Below are positions 26,289-34,205 of a stretch of DNA of 64,000 nucleotides, piece after piece. The stretch comes from Coprococcus eutactus. Lineage in GTDB: Bacteria; Bacillota; Clostridia; Lachnospirales; Lachnospiraceae. The notes under the pieces are model-generated. The model was given only the letters and a program-made list of their open reading frames with translations, had not been told where the DNA came from and did not search any database. Each line of letters starts with the position of its first letter. The stretch's first letter is position 1. Location: positions 2,277,501 through 2,341,500 of the forward strand of contig NZ_CP102278.1 in assembly GCF_025149915.1 (NCBI RefSeq), given 5' to 3'. Made by a program: the position numbers and the translations under genes.

Positions 26289-26325
26289 CTGCAATTTTCT
26301 ATATACATAATATGTATATGTTACA

Positions 26326-27636
26326 TCAGAGAATATCTATATACTCCCCTGACAGCGCCTTGTTCATCGATCTTACAGCACAGAACTTACCGCACATACT
26401 GCACGTGTCGCTGTACTCGTCATCAGGCTTTCTGCTGTCCCTGATCTCCTTTGCGGTCTCAGGATCTATGGCACATGCAAACTGTGCATCCCAGTCGAGG
26501 ACACGTCTCGCATCCGCCATCTTGTCATCTATATCCCTCGCTCCAGGTATCCCCTTTGCTATATCTGCCGCATGGGCTGCTATCTTGGAGGCTACGATTC
26601 CCTGCTTGACATCGTCTACATTTGGCAGGGCAAGGTGCTCTGCTGGTGTTACGTAACAGAGGAATGCTGCTCCGTTCATGGCTGCGACCGCTCCGCCTAT
26701 GGCACTTGTGATGTGATCGTATCCCGGTGCTATATCTGTGACAAGAGGTCCAAGTACGTAGAATGGTGCGCCCATACAGAGTGTCTTCTGAACCTCCATG
26801 TTGGCTGCAATCTGATTGAGTGGCACATGACCAGGGCCCTCAACCATAACCTGTACGTTATGATCCCACGCGCGCTTTGTCAGCTCTCCAAGTCTGACAA
26901 GCTCCTCTATCTGACATACATCCGTTGCGTCCGCAAGACATCCCGGACGACATGCATCTCCAAGTGATACTGTCACATCGTATTCCTCGCATATGTCAAG
27001 GATCTGATCAAAATACTCGTAGAACGGATTCTCGTTACCAGTCATGGTCATCCATGCAAATACAAGACTGCCGCCACGGCTGACTATATTCATCTTTCTC
27101 TTATGTTTCTTGATCTGTTCGATCGTCTTTCTTGTTATTCCACAGTGGAGAGTCACAAAATCAACTCCATCCTCCGCATGAAGACGTACCACATCGATGA
27201 AATCCTGTGCTGTCAGTGTCGCAAGGTCTCTCTGATAGTGGATAACGCTGTCATATACCGGCACAGTTCCTATCATAGCCGGACACTCTGAAGTGAGCTT
27301 CTGTCTGAACGGCTGTGTATTGCCGTGGCTTGACAGATCCATGATCGCCTCTGCTCCCATCTCGACAGCACTCATAACCTTCTGCATCTCGATACCATAA
27401 TCCTTGCAGTCTCTTGACACGCCAAGATTGACATTGATCTTGGTCCTCAGCATGCTTCCAACTCCCTCTGGGTTTAAGCATGTGTGCTTTTTGTTGGCTG
27501 GTATCGCTACCTTGCCCTCTCCTACCAGTTTCATCAGCGCCTCAGTGGACATATGCTCTTTCTCGGCAACTTTCTCGATCTCAGGGGTTACTATGCCTTT
27601 TCTTGCTGCGTCCATCTGTGTTGTGTAATTTCTCAT
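26326..27636 (-). CDS. thiC: Phosphomethylpyrimidine synthase ThiC
   Basis: ThiC rearranges aminoimidazole ribotide to the pyrimidine moiety of thiamine, as an unusual radical-SAM enzyme. The 436-residue protein has the early [12 protein letters not shown] segment, NVNLGVSRD, the [21 protein letters not shown] region and the C-terminal cluster motif CSMCGKFC. The length is typical of the short clostridial form. I place the start at ATG 27636, preceded by GGAGGAACAG; a TTG at 27648 would overlap that ribosome site. It is controlled by the TPP riboswitch at 27926-28010 and ends at its own terminator. No other thi genes are in the window. Confidence 0.97.
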   Translation of the reverse strand: MRNYTTQMDAARKGIVTPEIEKVAEKEHMSTEALMKLVGEGKVAIPANKKHTCLNPEGVGSMLRTKINVNLGVSRDCKDYGIEMQKVMSAVEMGAEAIMDLSSHGNTQPFRQKLTSECPAMIGTVPVYDSVIHYQRDLATLTAQDFIDVVRLHAEDGVDFVTLHCGITRKTIEQIKKHKRKMNIVSRGGSLVFAWMTMTGNENPFYEYFDQILDICEEYDVTVSLGDACRPGCLADATDVCQIEELVRLGELTKRAWDHNVQVMVEGPGHVPLNQIAANMEVQKTLCMGAPFYVLGPLVTDIAPGYDHITSAIGGAVAAMNGAAFLCYVTPAEHLALPNVDDVKQGIVASKIAAHAADIAKGIPGARDIDDKMADARRVLDWDAQFACAIDPETAKEIRDSRKPDDEYSDTCSMCGKFCAVRSMNKALSGEYIDIL

Positions 27637-27742
27637 CTGTTCCTCCAATCTGATCCGGCTTTATAAATCTGTTCCAGATCTAATATTTGTTTCTCTTACA
27701 CTTTTATAGTGGCGGAAGGTGGTGCCCCCAATCAGCCACTTT

Positions 27743-27772
27743 AGGAGTGTCCCACTCACGTGGATTATTCCT
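27743..27772 (-). repeat. Extra hairpin related to the second stem of the dispersed element
   Basis: AGGAGTGTCCCAC (27743-27755) can pair with GTGGATTATTCCT (27760-27772) around TCAC. Its layout resembles the hairpin at 27827-27859 (AGGAATCCCCCCAC...GCGGGTCCCTCCT), so copy B looks like stem-2, stem-1, stem-2 in series. Confidence 0.5.
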
Positions 27773-27781
27773 TATAAAGGA

Positions 27782-27863
27782 GCAGACGCATGAAAGGCGC
27801 TTACGCGCGGCGTCTGCGTGCTTCACAAGGAATCCCCCCACTTACGCGGGTCCCTCCTTATGA
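27782..27863 (-). repeat. Two-hairpin dispersed element, copy B, inside the thiC leader
   Basis: Stem one has the same arms as copy A (GCAGACGC 27782-27789, GCGTCTGC 27810-27817) with an inner GCGC stem and an asymmetric bulge. Stem two (27827-27841 with 27846-27859) has different bases from copy A but keeps pairing, the preceding TCAC and the trailing ATGA. It abuts the riboswitch terminator and lengthens the thiC leader. Stretch 27637-27742 holds a weak GTGGC/GCCAC inverted repeat and nothing else I recognise. Confidence 0.75.
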
Positions 27864-27889
27864 AAAAAGAGACACAGGAATGCGTCTCT
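27863..27889 (-). terminator. Riboswitch-controlled terminator of thiC
   Basis: On the minus strand a 9-bp stem (AGAGACGCA with TGTGTCTCT, one G-U pair, TTCC loop) runs into TTTTTT. It follows the TPP aptamer by about 37 bases, so ligand binding probably allows it to form and stops transcription. Confidence 0.85.
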
Positions 27890-27925
27890 TCTTTCTTACT
27901 TACATCATTATGTATGTATCAAACG

Positions 27926-28010
27926 TATCCCTACGGCGGCATTATCCGCATCAGGTTGTGGGTCGAAGCGTTCAGCCTCCTCTCAGCCGGTTAACTCGCC
28001 AGCTCCCCAT
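27926..28010 (-). promoter_or_regulatory. TPP riboswitch (THI element)
   Basis: The minus strand shows the conserved TPP aptamer blocks in order: GGGGAGC, CTGAGAGGA, ACCTGATGCGGATAATGCC and GCCGTAGGGA. Known THI elements bind thiamine diphosphate. This one precedes a terminator and thiC, indicating transcriptional feedback control of thiamine synthesis. Confidence 0.96.
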
Positions 28011-28103
28011 TCTTATATCCAATTCTCTGTCAACAAGTATACCGCTGTCAGATCGTAACATCAACATATTTTTCTGTGATGTTACACCGTATGCTGCAAC
28101 TCA

Positions 28104-28613
28104 TTACTGATCTGCATCTTTTCTAAGGTCATAATAGTGCGGAATGATATCCTCGTAATGTCCATCAGGCATCCTAAAGCCTCCCGGGATAACGCCCAGC
28201 GGAGTAAAACCAATCCTTTTATACAGATGGAGTGCATGTACATTTGATGCTACTACGGCATTGAACTGGAGCACTCCAAAGCCTTTCTTCTTTGCCATGG
28301 AGATACAGTCAAGCACAAGCTTTTCTCCTATGTGCTCACCGCGGATATCGCGTCTCACGGCATAGCTGGCATTACATATATGTCCGCATCTTCCCACGTT
28401 GTTCGGATGAAGTATGTAGAGTCCTACCACCTCACCATTCTCTGTGTTCTCGGCGATACCGGTATATGTCTGCTCTTTGAAAAATGCATCGCCTGATTCC
28501 GGTGTCAGATCCTCTTCCTGTGGAAATGCCACTCCGTCATCCACAACCTGGTTCCAGATCTCTGATGCTGACTTTGCATCTGCTGCCATGTACTCTCTTA
28601 TGTTTATATTCAT
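28104..28613 (-). CDS. GNAT-family N-acetyltransferase
   Basis: The 169-residue product has a GNAT fold: strand-helix start MNINIREYMAADAKSASEIW, a central GRCGHICNASYAV strand, the acetyl-CoA loop RGEHIGEKLV and the C-terminal SNVHALHLYKRIGF motif. The ending (GGFRMPDGHYEDIIPHYYDL) resembles acetyltransferases acting on small molecules such as phosphinothricin-type amines, but the substrate cannot be read from sequence. AGGAGG precedes the ATG. It is 118 bases after the PnuC-type gene. Confidence 0.88.
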   Translation of the reverse strand: MNINIREYMAADAKSASEIWNQVVDDGVAFPQEEDLTPESGDAFFKEQTYTGIAENTENGEVVGLYILHPNNVGRCGHICNASYAVRRDIRGEHIGEKLVLDCISMAKKKGFGVLQFNAVVASNVHALHLYKRIGFTPLGVIPGGFRMPDGHYEDIIPHYYDLRKDADQ

Positions 28614-28731
28614 CTATGAGTCCTCCTATTATGATAAGATTTCACTTATATTCTATTTCTTCTTTTATCATTCTGCCTGCATGCTCACTGTGAACATAAA
28701 AATAAGTTCAGTGTTATATTACAATTATCTC

Positions 28732-29421
28732 CTACAAATCCACAGCCTGCCTCACTTCCCTCTTTTTCCAGCTCACAAAGCCATACATATCATTCGCAAA
28801 GAATATGACGAAGTTTACAACCACAGGAATATATGCCGGATTCTCAAGTGACGCGAGAACCCACAAAACTATCAGAATCACATCATTTGCTGCATATCCA
28901 ACAGCGTAGTATGACGATCTCAGCATGGTGAGAGCCGCTGCAAGGAAGCTTGTGACGATTGATATGGTACTGAACACTATGTTCGGCGTATCAAGCAGCA
29001 TCAGTATATAGTAGAATACAATCGTTACAAGCACCGTGCTGACAGTGAGCCATATCACATGTCTTCTTGTCAGTTTCTGTATGGCAACCTCACTGCTGTT
29101 GCCCTCCGACGGATTCTTGAACCACGTTATGGCGGACCACACCGCCATCGGCATCGTCATCCCGAGGTAGGTTATCATCTCACCCCAGTAGCGGAACCTG
29201 AATGATATTATACCGTATAATATGCTGAATACGACCATCAATATCTGCGCCCACACATTTCCTTTTGCCGCAAATATAAGCGATGTCACGCCTATGAGGG
29301 CCGCTGCAAGTGTGAGAATGTCCAGATCTGCAGTGAGAAGATTCGATACCAGCACTATAATGAGGGAACACAGCCAGATAAACCATTCCCGCTTAGTCAG
29401 TTCTTTTATTGGATTGTACAT
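28732..29421 (-). CDS. pnuC: PnuC-type vitamin/nucleoside transporter
   Basis: PnuC proteins are SWEET-like facilitators for nicotinamide riboside and, in subgroups, thiamine or riboflavin. The 229-residue product has about seven membrane segments and the family aromatic motifs FRFRYWGEM near residue 77 and AVWSAITWF near residue 95, and a late NDVILIVLW segment. Length is usual. No TPP element precedes this gene, so thiamine as substrate is not supported despite thiC nearby. A nicotinamide riboside role is the default from family knowledge. Confidence 0.82.
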   Translation of the reverse strand: MYNPIKELTKREWFIWLCSLIIVLVSNLLTADLDILTLAAALIGVTSLIFAAKGNVWAQILMVVFSILYGIISFRFRYWGEMITYLGMTMPMAVWSAITWFKNPSEGNSSEVAIQKLTRRHVIWLTVSTVLVTIVFYYILMLLDTPNIVFSTISIVTSFLAAALTMLRSSYYAVGYAANDVILIVLWVLASLENPAYIPVVVNFVIFFANDMYGFVSWKKREVRQAVDL

Positions 29422-29560
29422 TTCGATCTCTCCTTTTTATCGCCTATCTTTAGCAAATTCTTTTCTAGTTGCCTGTATTTTCAAACAATTCTATCGTTCA
29501 AGAAAGTCATTCATCTTCTAATTTCTCTCAGATTTTGACTATATTCTTTCCTGCCCATCT

Positions 29561-30361
29561 CTAAAGTCTTATTTTCTCCAAATCATCTGGCACATGCAGG
29601 TTGCCGCTGTAATACCTTTTGCCCTCTGCCACGTACAATTCTTTTCTATGTGTTATATTTTTATCCTCTGTATGATATAGCAACAGATTCTGAACTTCAA
29701 GCTTTTCTGCAAGTTCACAGGCATCCTTGACTGTTGAGTGATGTTTCTCGTAAGGATCAAATATATCCGTCTCGGAATACAGGCAGAATGCCTCATGGAG
29801 CAGCCATTTGCTGCCTCTCGCATACTTCTCCTCACAATCATTGTAAGGCTCGTCTCCGCAGCACGTAATTTTCGCGCCATCACCCATATCCATACAGAAT
29901 CCAAATTGCTTTGTCTTAGTTGAACCAGTATCAAAAAATGTGACCTTTCTGTCCATTATCTCTTTCGTATCGCCGTCATTCACCTCAACCAGATGAAGTC
30001 TGTCACCAATATATACTGTCTCCTTCTTATTAAGAAGTTGCATTGCCATCTCCCTAAGTAAAGCGATGACCTCGTCATGTCCGTATATAACGGCTTCGCC
30101 TTCATACGAACCTTTTTTCATATGCTGGCATATCATGCGGATCATCCACACCGCACCGAGTATATGATCCACATGTTTATGCGTCACAAATATTGTCCTC
30201 ATGTCCTGCCAGTTAAAACCCGCTTTCTTAAGCTGTGACAGTATGCCGTTACCACCGCCGCCATCCACTAGAAAATGTTCGTCTCCATCTGACATCACAA
30301 AGCATGTATTATAACACTCTGTCACAAGTGCACTTCCTGTTCCAAGCATCGTTATGTCCAT
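29561..30361 (-). CDS. MBL-fold metal-dependent hydrolase
   Basis: The 266-residue protein is a metallo-beta-lactamase-fold hydrolase of the RNase Z-like/beta-CASP-free type. It begins MDITMLGTGSALVTECYNTCFV, has FLVDGGGGNGI and the metal motif THKHVDHILGAVWM near residue 75, and ends with a KHHSTVKDACELAEKL segment and LLYHTED. I prefer the ATG at 30361, which has an AAGGAAG site; an in-frame ATG at 30421 has poor context. Substrate is unknown; the sequence is close in style to RNase Z but lacks its exosite arm. Confidence 0.85.
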   Translation of the reverse strand: MDITMLGTGSALVTECYNTCFVMSDGDEHFLVDGGGGNGILSQLKKAGFNWQDMRTIFVTHKHVDHILGAVWMIRMICQHMKKGSYEGEAVIYGHDEVIALLREMAMQLLNKKETVYIGDRLHLVEVNDGDTKEIMDRKVTFFDTGSTKTKQFGFCMDMGDGAKITCCGDEPYNDCEEKYARGSKWLLHEAFCLYSETDIFDPYEKHHSTVKDACELAEKLEVQNLLLYHTEDKNITHRKELYVAEGKRYYSGNLHVPDDLEKIRL

Positions 30362-30439
30362 ACACCCATTCTTCCTTCCCAAATACTTAATTCGTATAAT
30401 AAGCACCATCCGCAGACTCATATTAACCTGATTAACAGC

Positions 30440-30913
30440 TTACTTCTCCGGCTCCTTGCACACATCAACCCAGCCGGCAGCCCCAGATGCATCCTCAAGC
30501 TCAGAGATGGTGAGATTCACTGCACTGTGGTCATTGCCCGCCGCAGGGAAAACCCTCTCGTATCTCTTGAGGCTCTCATCAAGGTATACATCTATCCCCG
30601 GATTTATGCCAAATGGACACACTCCGCCCGGTGCATGTCCGACAAGCTCCTCCACGCTATCAAATGGCACCATCTTCGCCTTGACGTGGAATCTGTCTCT
30701 ATATTTCCTATTGTCAACTCTGGCTGTGCCCTCGGTGAGTATGAGTACTATCTTGTCATCCTGTATGAACGCCATGGTCTTAGCGATCATGCCCGGCTCA
30801 ACTCCAAGCGCCTCCGCCGCCATGGCAACAGTTGCCGTCGGAGCGTCCATAAGTATGATCCTGTCTCCATATCCTTTATCTTCAAGAAACTTTTCTGCCT
30901 TTTCCAGTGACAT
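30440..30913 (-). CDS. YbaK/EbsC-type aminoacyl-tRNA deacylase
   Basis: The 157-residue product belongs to the YbaK/ProXp editing family, which hydrolyses mischarged aminoacyl-tRNA in trans. Signs are AEALGVEPGMIAKTMAF with the conserved catalytic-region lysine, LTEGTARVDNRKYRDRF, the GHAPGGVCPFGI loop that lines the active site, and the late AAGNDHSAVNLTISEL segment. It could correct Cys-tRNA(Pro) or a related error. It lies 24 bases after the remains of a nitroreductase gene and 78 bases before the MBL hydrolase. Confidence 0.9.
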   Translation of the reverse strand: MSLEKAEKFLEDKGYGDRIILMDAPTATVAMAAEALGVEPGMIAKTMAFIQDDKIVLILTEGTARVDNRKYRDRFHVKAKMVPFDSVEELVGHAPGGVCPFGINPGIDVYLDESLKRYERVFPAAGNDHSAVNLTISELEDASGAAGWVDVCKEPEK

Positions 30914-30937
30914 GGCTGTACGTCCTCCTTGTTGTAA

Positions 30938-31112
30938 TTATCTGTATTCCAGCACTTCATCCATTTTCTTTCTAGGTCTCATATCCGGATTCTCTGCAGC
31001 AGGTTCTGGATCGCCGCACCTCGATAAGCTGTCTTATAATCGCCGGCTCCACTGGGATATCTTTAAACTTTCTAATACTGCGTCTTTTTTCTATGCTATC
31101 TCTTACCTTCAT
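30938..31112 (-). pseudogene. Nitroreductase remnant with internal deletion
   Basis: From ATG 31112, preceded by GGAGG, the reading frame gives MKVRDSIEKRRSIRKF, then KDIPVEPAIIRQLIE: the FMN-binding N terminus of a nitroreductase. After about codon 31 homology moves to another frame that reads GDPEPAAENPDMRPR-KKMDEVLEY and stops at 30938, the usual C terminus of the same family. The roughly 130 middle codons are gone. In the first frame a stop occurs at 30972. This explains the otherwise gene-free gap upstream of the deacylase. Confidence 0.75.
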
Positions 31113-31176
31113 AGCTATGTCTGCCTCCGTCTGTCTCCGTAAATATATGTATGTAAACTGTCTATTATCAAAAGCA

Positions 31177-31635
31177 TCATAATTGCTGTATATCTATAAC
31201 CATGCACTCCTCAGATGCCTTAAATCCAATTGATTCGTACAGCGGTCTGCCGCTTTCCGTGGCATCAAGGCTTATCTCCGTGACGTCATGTGCACGCGCA
31301 TCCTCTATAAGCATATTCACAAGCTGCCTGGCGATTCCCCTCCTTCGATAGTCCTTTTCTGTATATACATTCATGAGATGTGCTCTCTTTCCCGAAGGAT
31401 GAGAAAATGTTGGCATAATTTCAATATAAGACATACTGGCACACGCCACACATCTTCCGTCATCGACAGCTACAACAGTTGTCTGATCACCCTCAAGAAA
31501 ATACCTTCTGCTGCTCACCACCAATTCATCATCAAATATGTAATCAACAGGAAGATCATTGACTATCCTAAGCATGGACAATCTGACATCCATCAGCATA
31601 CCTATATCATTTGCATCTGTCACTCTATACTCCAT
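31177..31635 (-). CDS. GNAT-family N-acetyltransferase
   Basis: The 152-residue product has the GNAT acetyl-CoA loop RRRGIARQLVNML near residue 98, a preceding MNVYTEKDY strand and a C-terminal SLDATESGRPLYESIGF motif. The N terminus (MEYRVTDANDIGMLMDVRLSML) fits the family start. Substrate unknown. It is the first gene of a minus-strand run and diverges from the leader of the MATE gene. Confidence 0.88.
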   Translation of the reverse strand: MEYRVTDANDIGMLMDVRLSMLRIVNDLPVDYIFDDELVVSSRRYFLEGDQTTVVAVDDGRCVACASMSYIEIMPTFSHPSGKRAHLMNVYTEKDYRRRGIARQLVNMLIEDARAHDVTEISLDATESGRPLYESIGFKASEECMVIDIQQL

Positions 31636-31654
31636 AATACCCCCTTATTAATCC

Positions 31655-31682
31655 TTGACATTTTTATGCCTCCTGTTATAAT
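31655..31682 (+). promoter_or_regulatory. Consensus sigma-A promoter upstream of the MATE leader
   Basis: TTGACA (31655-31660), a 16-base spacer and TATAAT (31677-31682): a perfect match in both hexamers. It points toward the leader ORF, terminator and MATE gene. Confidence 0.88.
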
Positions 31683-31737
31683 AACACAAGTCGGACGGTA
31701 TATTGAATATTAATATACCTTGCAAGGTGTTCTGCAG

Positions 31738-31851
31738 ATGCAGGATTCCCGGATGGAACATGAATCGCGATACAAATATATCAGAATTTTCATGAGCCAG
31801 ATAAGATACTTTATCTTATCTGGCTCTTTTTTTATGCGGCTAGCAGGTTAA
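31738..31851 (+). CDS. Putative 37-residue leader peptide upstream of the MATE gene
   Basis: A short ORF with an AAGGTG ribosome site 9 bases before its ATG. It begins MQDSRMEHESRYKYI and ends FFMRLAG. Its second half runs through both arms of the terminator hairpin at 31793-31834, so a translating or stalled ribosome would decide whether the hairpin forms. The strong promoter 55 bases upstream makes the leader a short abortive transcript unless read-through occurs. Coding potential of the small peptide itself is unproven; the design resembles drug-inducible attenuators. Confidence 0.6.
   Translation: MQDSRMEHESRYKYIRIFMSQIRYFILSGSFFMRLAG
31793..31834 (+). terminator. Intrinsic terminator/attenuator before the MATE gene
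   Basis: GAGCCAGATAAGATA pairs perfectly with TATCTTATCTGGCTC around a CTT loop, followed by TTTTTTT. A second small inverted repeat, GGTATATT/AATATACC at 31698-31719, precedes it and could be part of an alternative fold. Confidence 0.92.
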
Positions 31852-31929
31852 TGTGCCCCCGCGATCATGTGCCTTTCCGATTTTCAATGATTTTCAATTA
31901 TAAACTATTTTTGTTAAGGAGATTTACAA

Positions 31930-33240
31930 ATGGACCTGTTAAGAAACGATCTGAAAAAGCTTTACTTCAAATTCCTCATTCCTTCCCTTGGAAGTGCCAT
32001 GGTCATGTCCATATACACCCTGACTGATGCCATCGTCATCGGCAAAGGTGTTGGAGCTGATGCCCTGGCCGCTCTGAGCATCACAACGCCACTGCTGTGC
32101 ATACTTATGTCAACTGGAATTCTCTTTGGCGTAGGTGGCTCGGTACAGATGAGCGTGCACAGAGGAAGTGGCAACACAATGAAATCTAACCTTTACTTCA
32201 CCGTGTCATTCATAATGATCGCGGCAATCACCGCACTGCTGTGGATACTGTACGGAACATGTATGCCATCACTGCTTAGACTCATGGGAGCAAATGCCAC
32301 TCTATACCCATATGCCATGTCATACATGCACTATATAAATATGTTCCTGCCGGTTGCAGTATTTTCCAACTTCATCGCTATATTTGTGAGGGCTGACAAT
32401 GATCCGAACCGCGCCATGGCAGGCGTCCTGCTAGGCGGAGTGTTCAATATCGTGATGGACATCGTACTGATATTCCCGCTGAAGCAGGGAATCGGCGGAG
32501 CCGCGCTTGCCTCTGTTGTCGGTATGCTGATCCAGGTACTTGTCGCCTCATCACATTTCCTCAGCAAAAAGAATGAGCTGCGTTTCATAATGCCACACAG
32601 GATCCTGAACAGCATGAAGAATATCGTGACAGCCGGTATCCCGAGTTTCTTCAATGAATTTGCAAATGGATTTATAGTGCTGCTGTTCAACATACAGATA
32701 TTGAAGTACTGCGGTGAGAATGCCCTGTCCATATACAGCGTCATCTCCAACTGCGTCATCCTGTTCAATTCTTTGTTCACAGGAGTTGGTCAGTCTGTGC
32801 AGCCTGTAATCTCGACCAACTATGGAGCAAATAACATAGGCAGAATAAACACCATAAAAAGAATGGCTTACACAACCATCCTGATCATGGGTGCGCTGTT
32901 CTCACTTCTTGGAATACTTTTTCCAAGGGTGCTCTGCGGTGTGTTTATAGATATGAATGAAAGCCTTGGCGTCATTGCCGATCTTGGTGTCAGAGCGTAC
33001 TTCTTTGCATTTGTGCCATTTGGGATCAACCTGATGACCTCCTACTATCTCCAGGCCATACTGAAATCCGGGCAGTCTCTGTGTATATCACTGCTCCGAA
33101 ACATCATACTCAGCAGCGTGTGTATACTGACGTTCCCAGTTTTGACCAGTGGCAACAGCTTGTGGTTTGCTGCACCTGTGACCGAGGCTGTGACTCTTAC
33201 TGTCAGTCTGGTATTTCTGGCGCAAGAATCCCCAAGGTAG
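31930..33240 (+). CDS. MATE-family efflux transporter behind an attenuator
   Basis: A second, distinct MATE antiporter. The 436-residue product shows two six-helix halves: the first starts FLIPSLGSAMVMSIYTLTDAIVIGKGVG, the second near residue 225 with TAGIPSFFNEFANGF. It is only distantly like the MATE gene at 24109, and lies in the opposite orientation. AAGGAGA precedes the ATG. The upstream promoter, leader ORF and terminator suggest expression is induced by a translation inhibitor or related compound. Substrate unknown. No terminator is evident before the DUF1963 gene, 87 bases downstream. Confidence 0.92.
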   Translation: MDLLRNDLKKLYFKFLIPSLGSAMVMSIYTLTDAIVIGKGVGADALAALSITTPLLCILMSTGILFGVGGSVQMSVHRGSGNTMKSNLYFTVSFIMIAAITALLWILYGTCMPSLLRLMGANATLYPYAMSYMHYINMFLPVAVFSNFIAIFVRADNDPNRAMAGVLLGGVFNIVMDIVLIFPLKQGIGGAALASVVGMLIQVLVASSHFLSKKNELRFIMPHRILNSMKNIVTAGIPSFFNEFANGFIVLLFNIQILKYCGENALSIYSVISNCVILFNSLFTGVGQSVQPVISTNYGANNIGRINTIKRMAYTTILIMGALFSLLGILFPRVLCGVFIDMNESLGVIADLGVRAYFFAFVPFGINLMTSYYLQAILKSGQSLCISLLRNIILSSVCILTFPVLTSGNSLWFAAPVTEAVTLTVSLVFLAQESPR

Positions 33241-33327
33241 GGTAGCCATTAAATGTGTATGCAAATTAGGCGATATTAGATATAATGAATGTGTTGACTT
33301 TAACAAATAGGGATTAGGGGGTATAAA

Positions 33328-34152
33328 ATGAAAATGCACGAAATGGATTTGATTGAATTCCTTATTAAAGAAGGACACACTGATATTGCAGAAAGTATTA
33401 AAGACTACCGAAAAAATACTATTAAAATGTGTGTGAAGGATGTAGAAAATGTAATTGCAAAAGGCACAAGTAAAATCGGTGGCTTTCCTGATCTTCCGCC
33501 CGAAATTCCATATCCCACAATGTCGGGCTATTCCTGCAAGCGCGGAGATGACACTGAGCGGTACGAAAAATCAGCAATGCAGCTTGTTGCTCAAATCAAT
33601 CTTGCGGACATTGCCGACTTGGATATTGAAAACAAGCTTCCGCACATGGGTATTTTATATTTTTTCTGGAGCGGAGAAATCGACTCAATTCACCAGACCA
33701 ACAAATGGGTTGAAAGCATTGCTGACGCCCCCGAAAATTCGGCTTATCACAAGGTGATCTGGTACAACGGCGACCTGGCAAATTTAAAGAGAACTGAGCC
33801 GCCTGTTCCATATTATTCAAAGTATTTTACAGAAACTTTTGAGGAAAAGGCTGTCGAGTTTGAACTCACCACAGATTATCAGCCACTGGGAGATGTGCTT
33901 GACTGTGACCTATTTGACCGTCTTGAAGAAGTTGCTCCAGATTATGATATCGAATATCTTTCGTATGACGGAAACAAATTATTCGGTTATCCTACGGGTG
34001 GTAATATTCCGGATGTAAACACAAAAACACATCTGCTGTTTCAATATGGTTACAACGTTGGTTGTCTATGGAATATCTTTTGGATCATTTCAGATGAAGA
34101 TTTAAAGAACCGCAATTTCGACAAAGCGGTCTTTAGTTTCGATTTGGATTAA
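33328..34152 (+). CDS. DUF1963 (YwqG-like) protein
   Basis: The 274-residue cytoplasmic protein has the DUF1963 features KIGGFPDLPPEIPYP near residue 51, SAMQLVAQINLADI near residue 83, the GILYFFW strand and a C-terminal HLLFQYGYN segment. The family function is unknown; homologues sit in bacterial genomes as stand-alone genes or in immunity-like settings. The codon choice (more AAA, TTT, GAT) looks more A/T-rich than its neighbours, which could point to recent acquisition. GGGGG precedes the ATG. Confidence 0.85.
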   Translation: MKMHEMDLIEFLIKEGHTDIAESIKDYRKNTIKMCVKDVENVIAKGTSKIGGFPDLPPEIPYPTMSGYSCKRGDDTERYEKSAMQLVAQINLADIADLDIENKLPHMGILYFFWSGEIDSIHQTNKWVESIADAPENSAYHKVIWYNGDLANLKRTEPPVPYYSKYFTETFEEKAVEFELTTDYQPLGDVLDCDLFDRLEEVAPDYDIEYLSYDGNKLFGYPTGGNIPDVNTKTHLLFQYGYNVGCLWNIFWIISDEDLKNRNFDKAVFSFDLD

Positions 34153-34165
34153 TAACTATAATTCT

Positions 34166-34197
34166 AAGTAGGAGCAGAACACTCCTGCTCCTACTTG
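34166..34197. terminator. Bidirectional hairpin between convergent genes
   Basis: AAGTAGGAGCAG pairs with CTGCTCCTACTT across a 7-base loop. T runs are weak on both strands; its place between two convergent genes supports a terminator role. Confidence 0.6.
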
Positions 34198-34205
34198 GTA
34201 TAAAT

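Noticed and set aside
28732..29421. Thiamine-specific PnuT assignment for the PnuC-type gene
   Set aside because: The TPP riboswitch lies downstream of it and controls thiC, and no TPP element precedes this gene.
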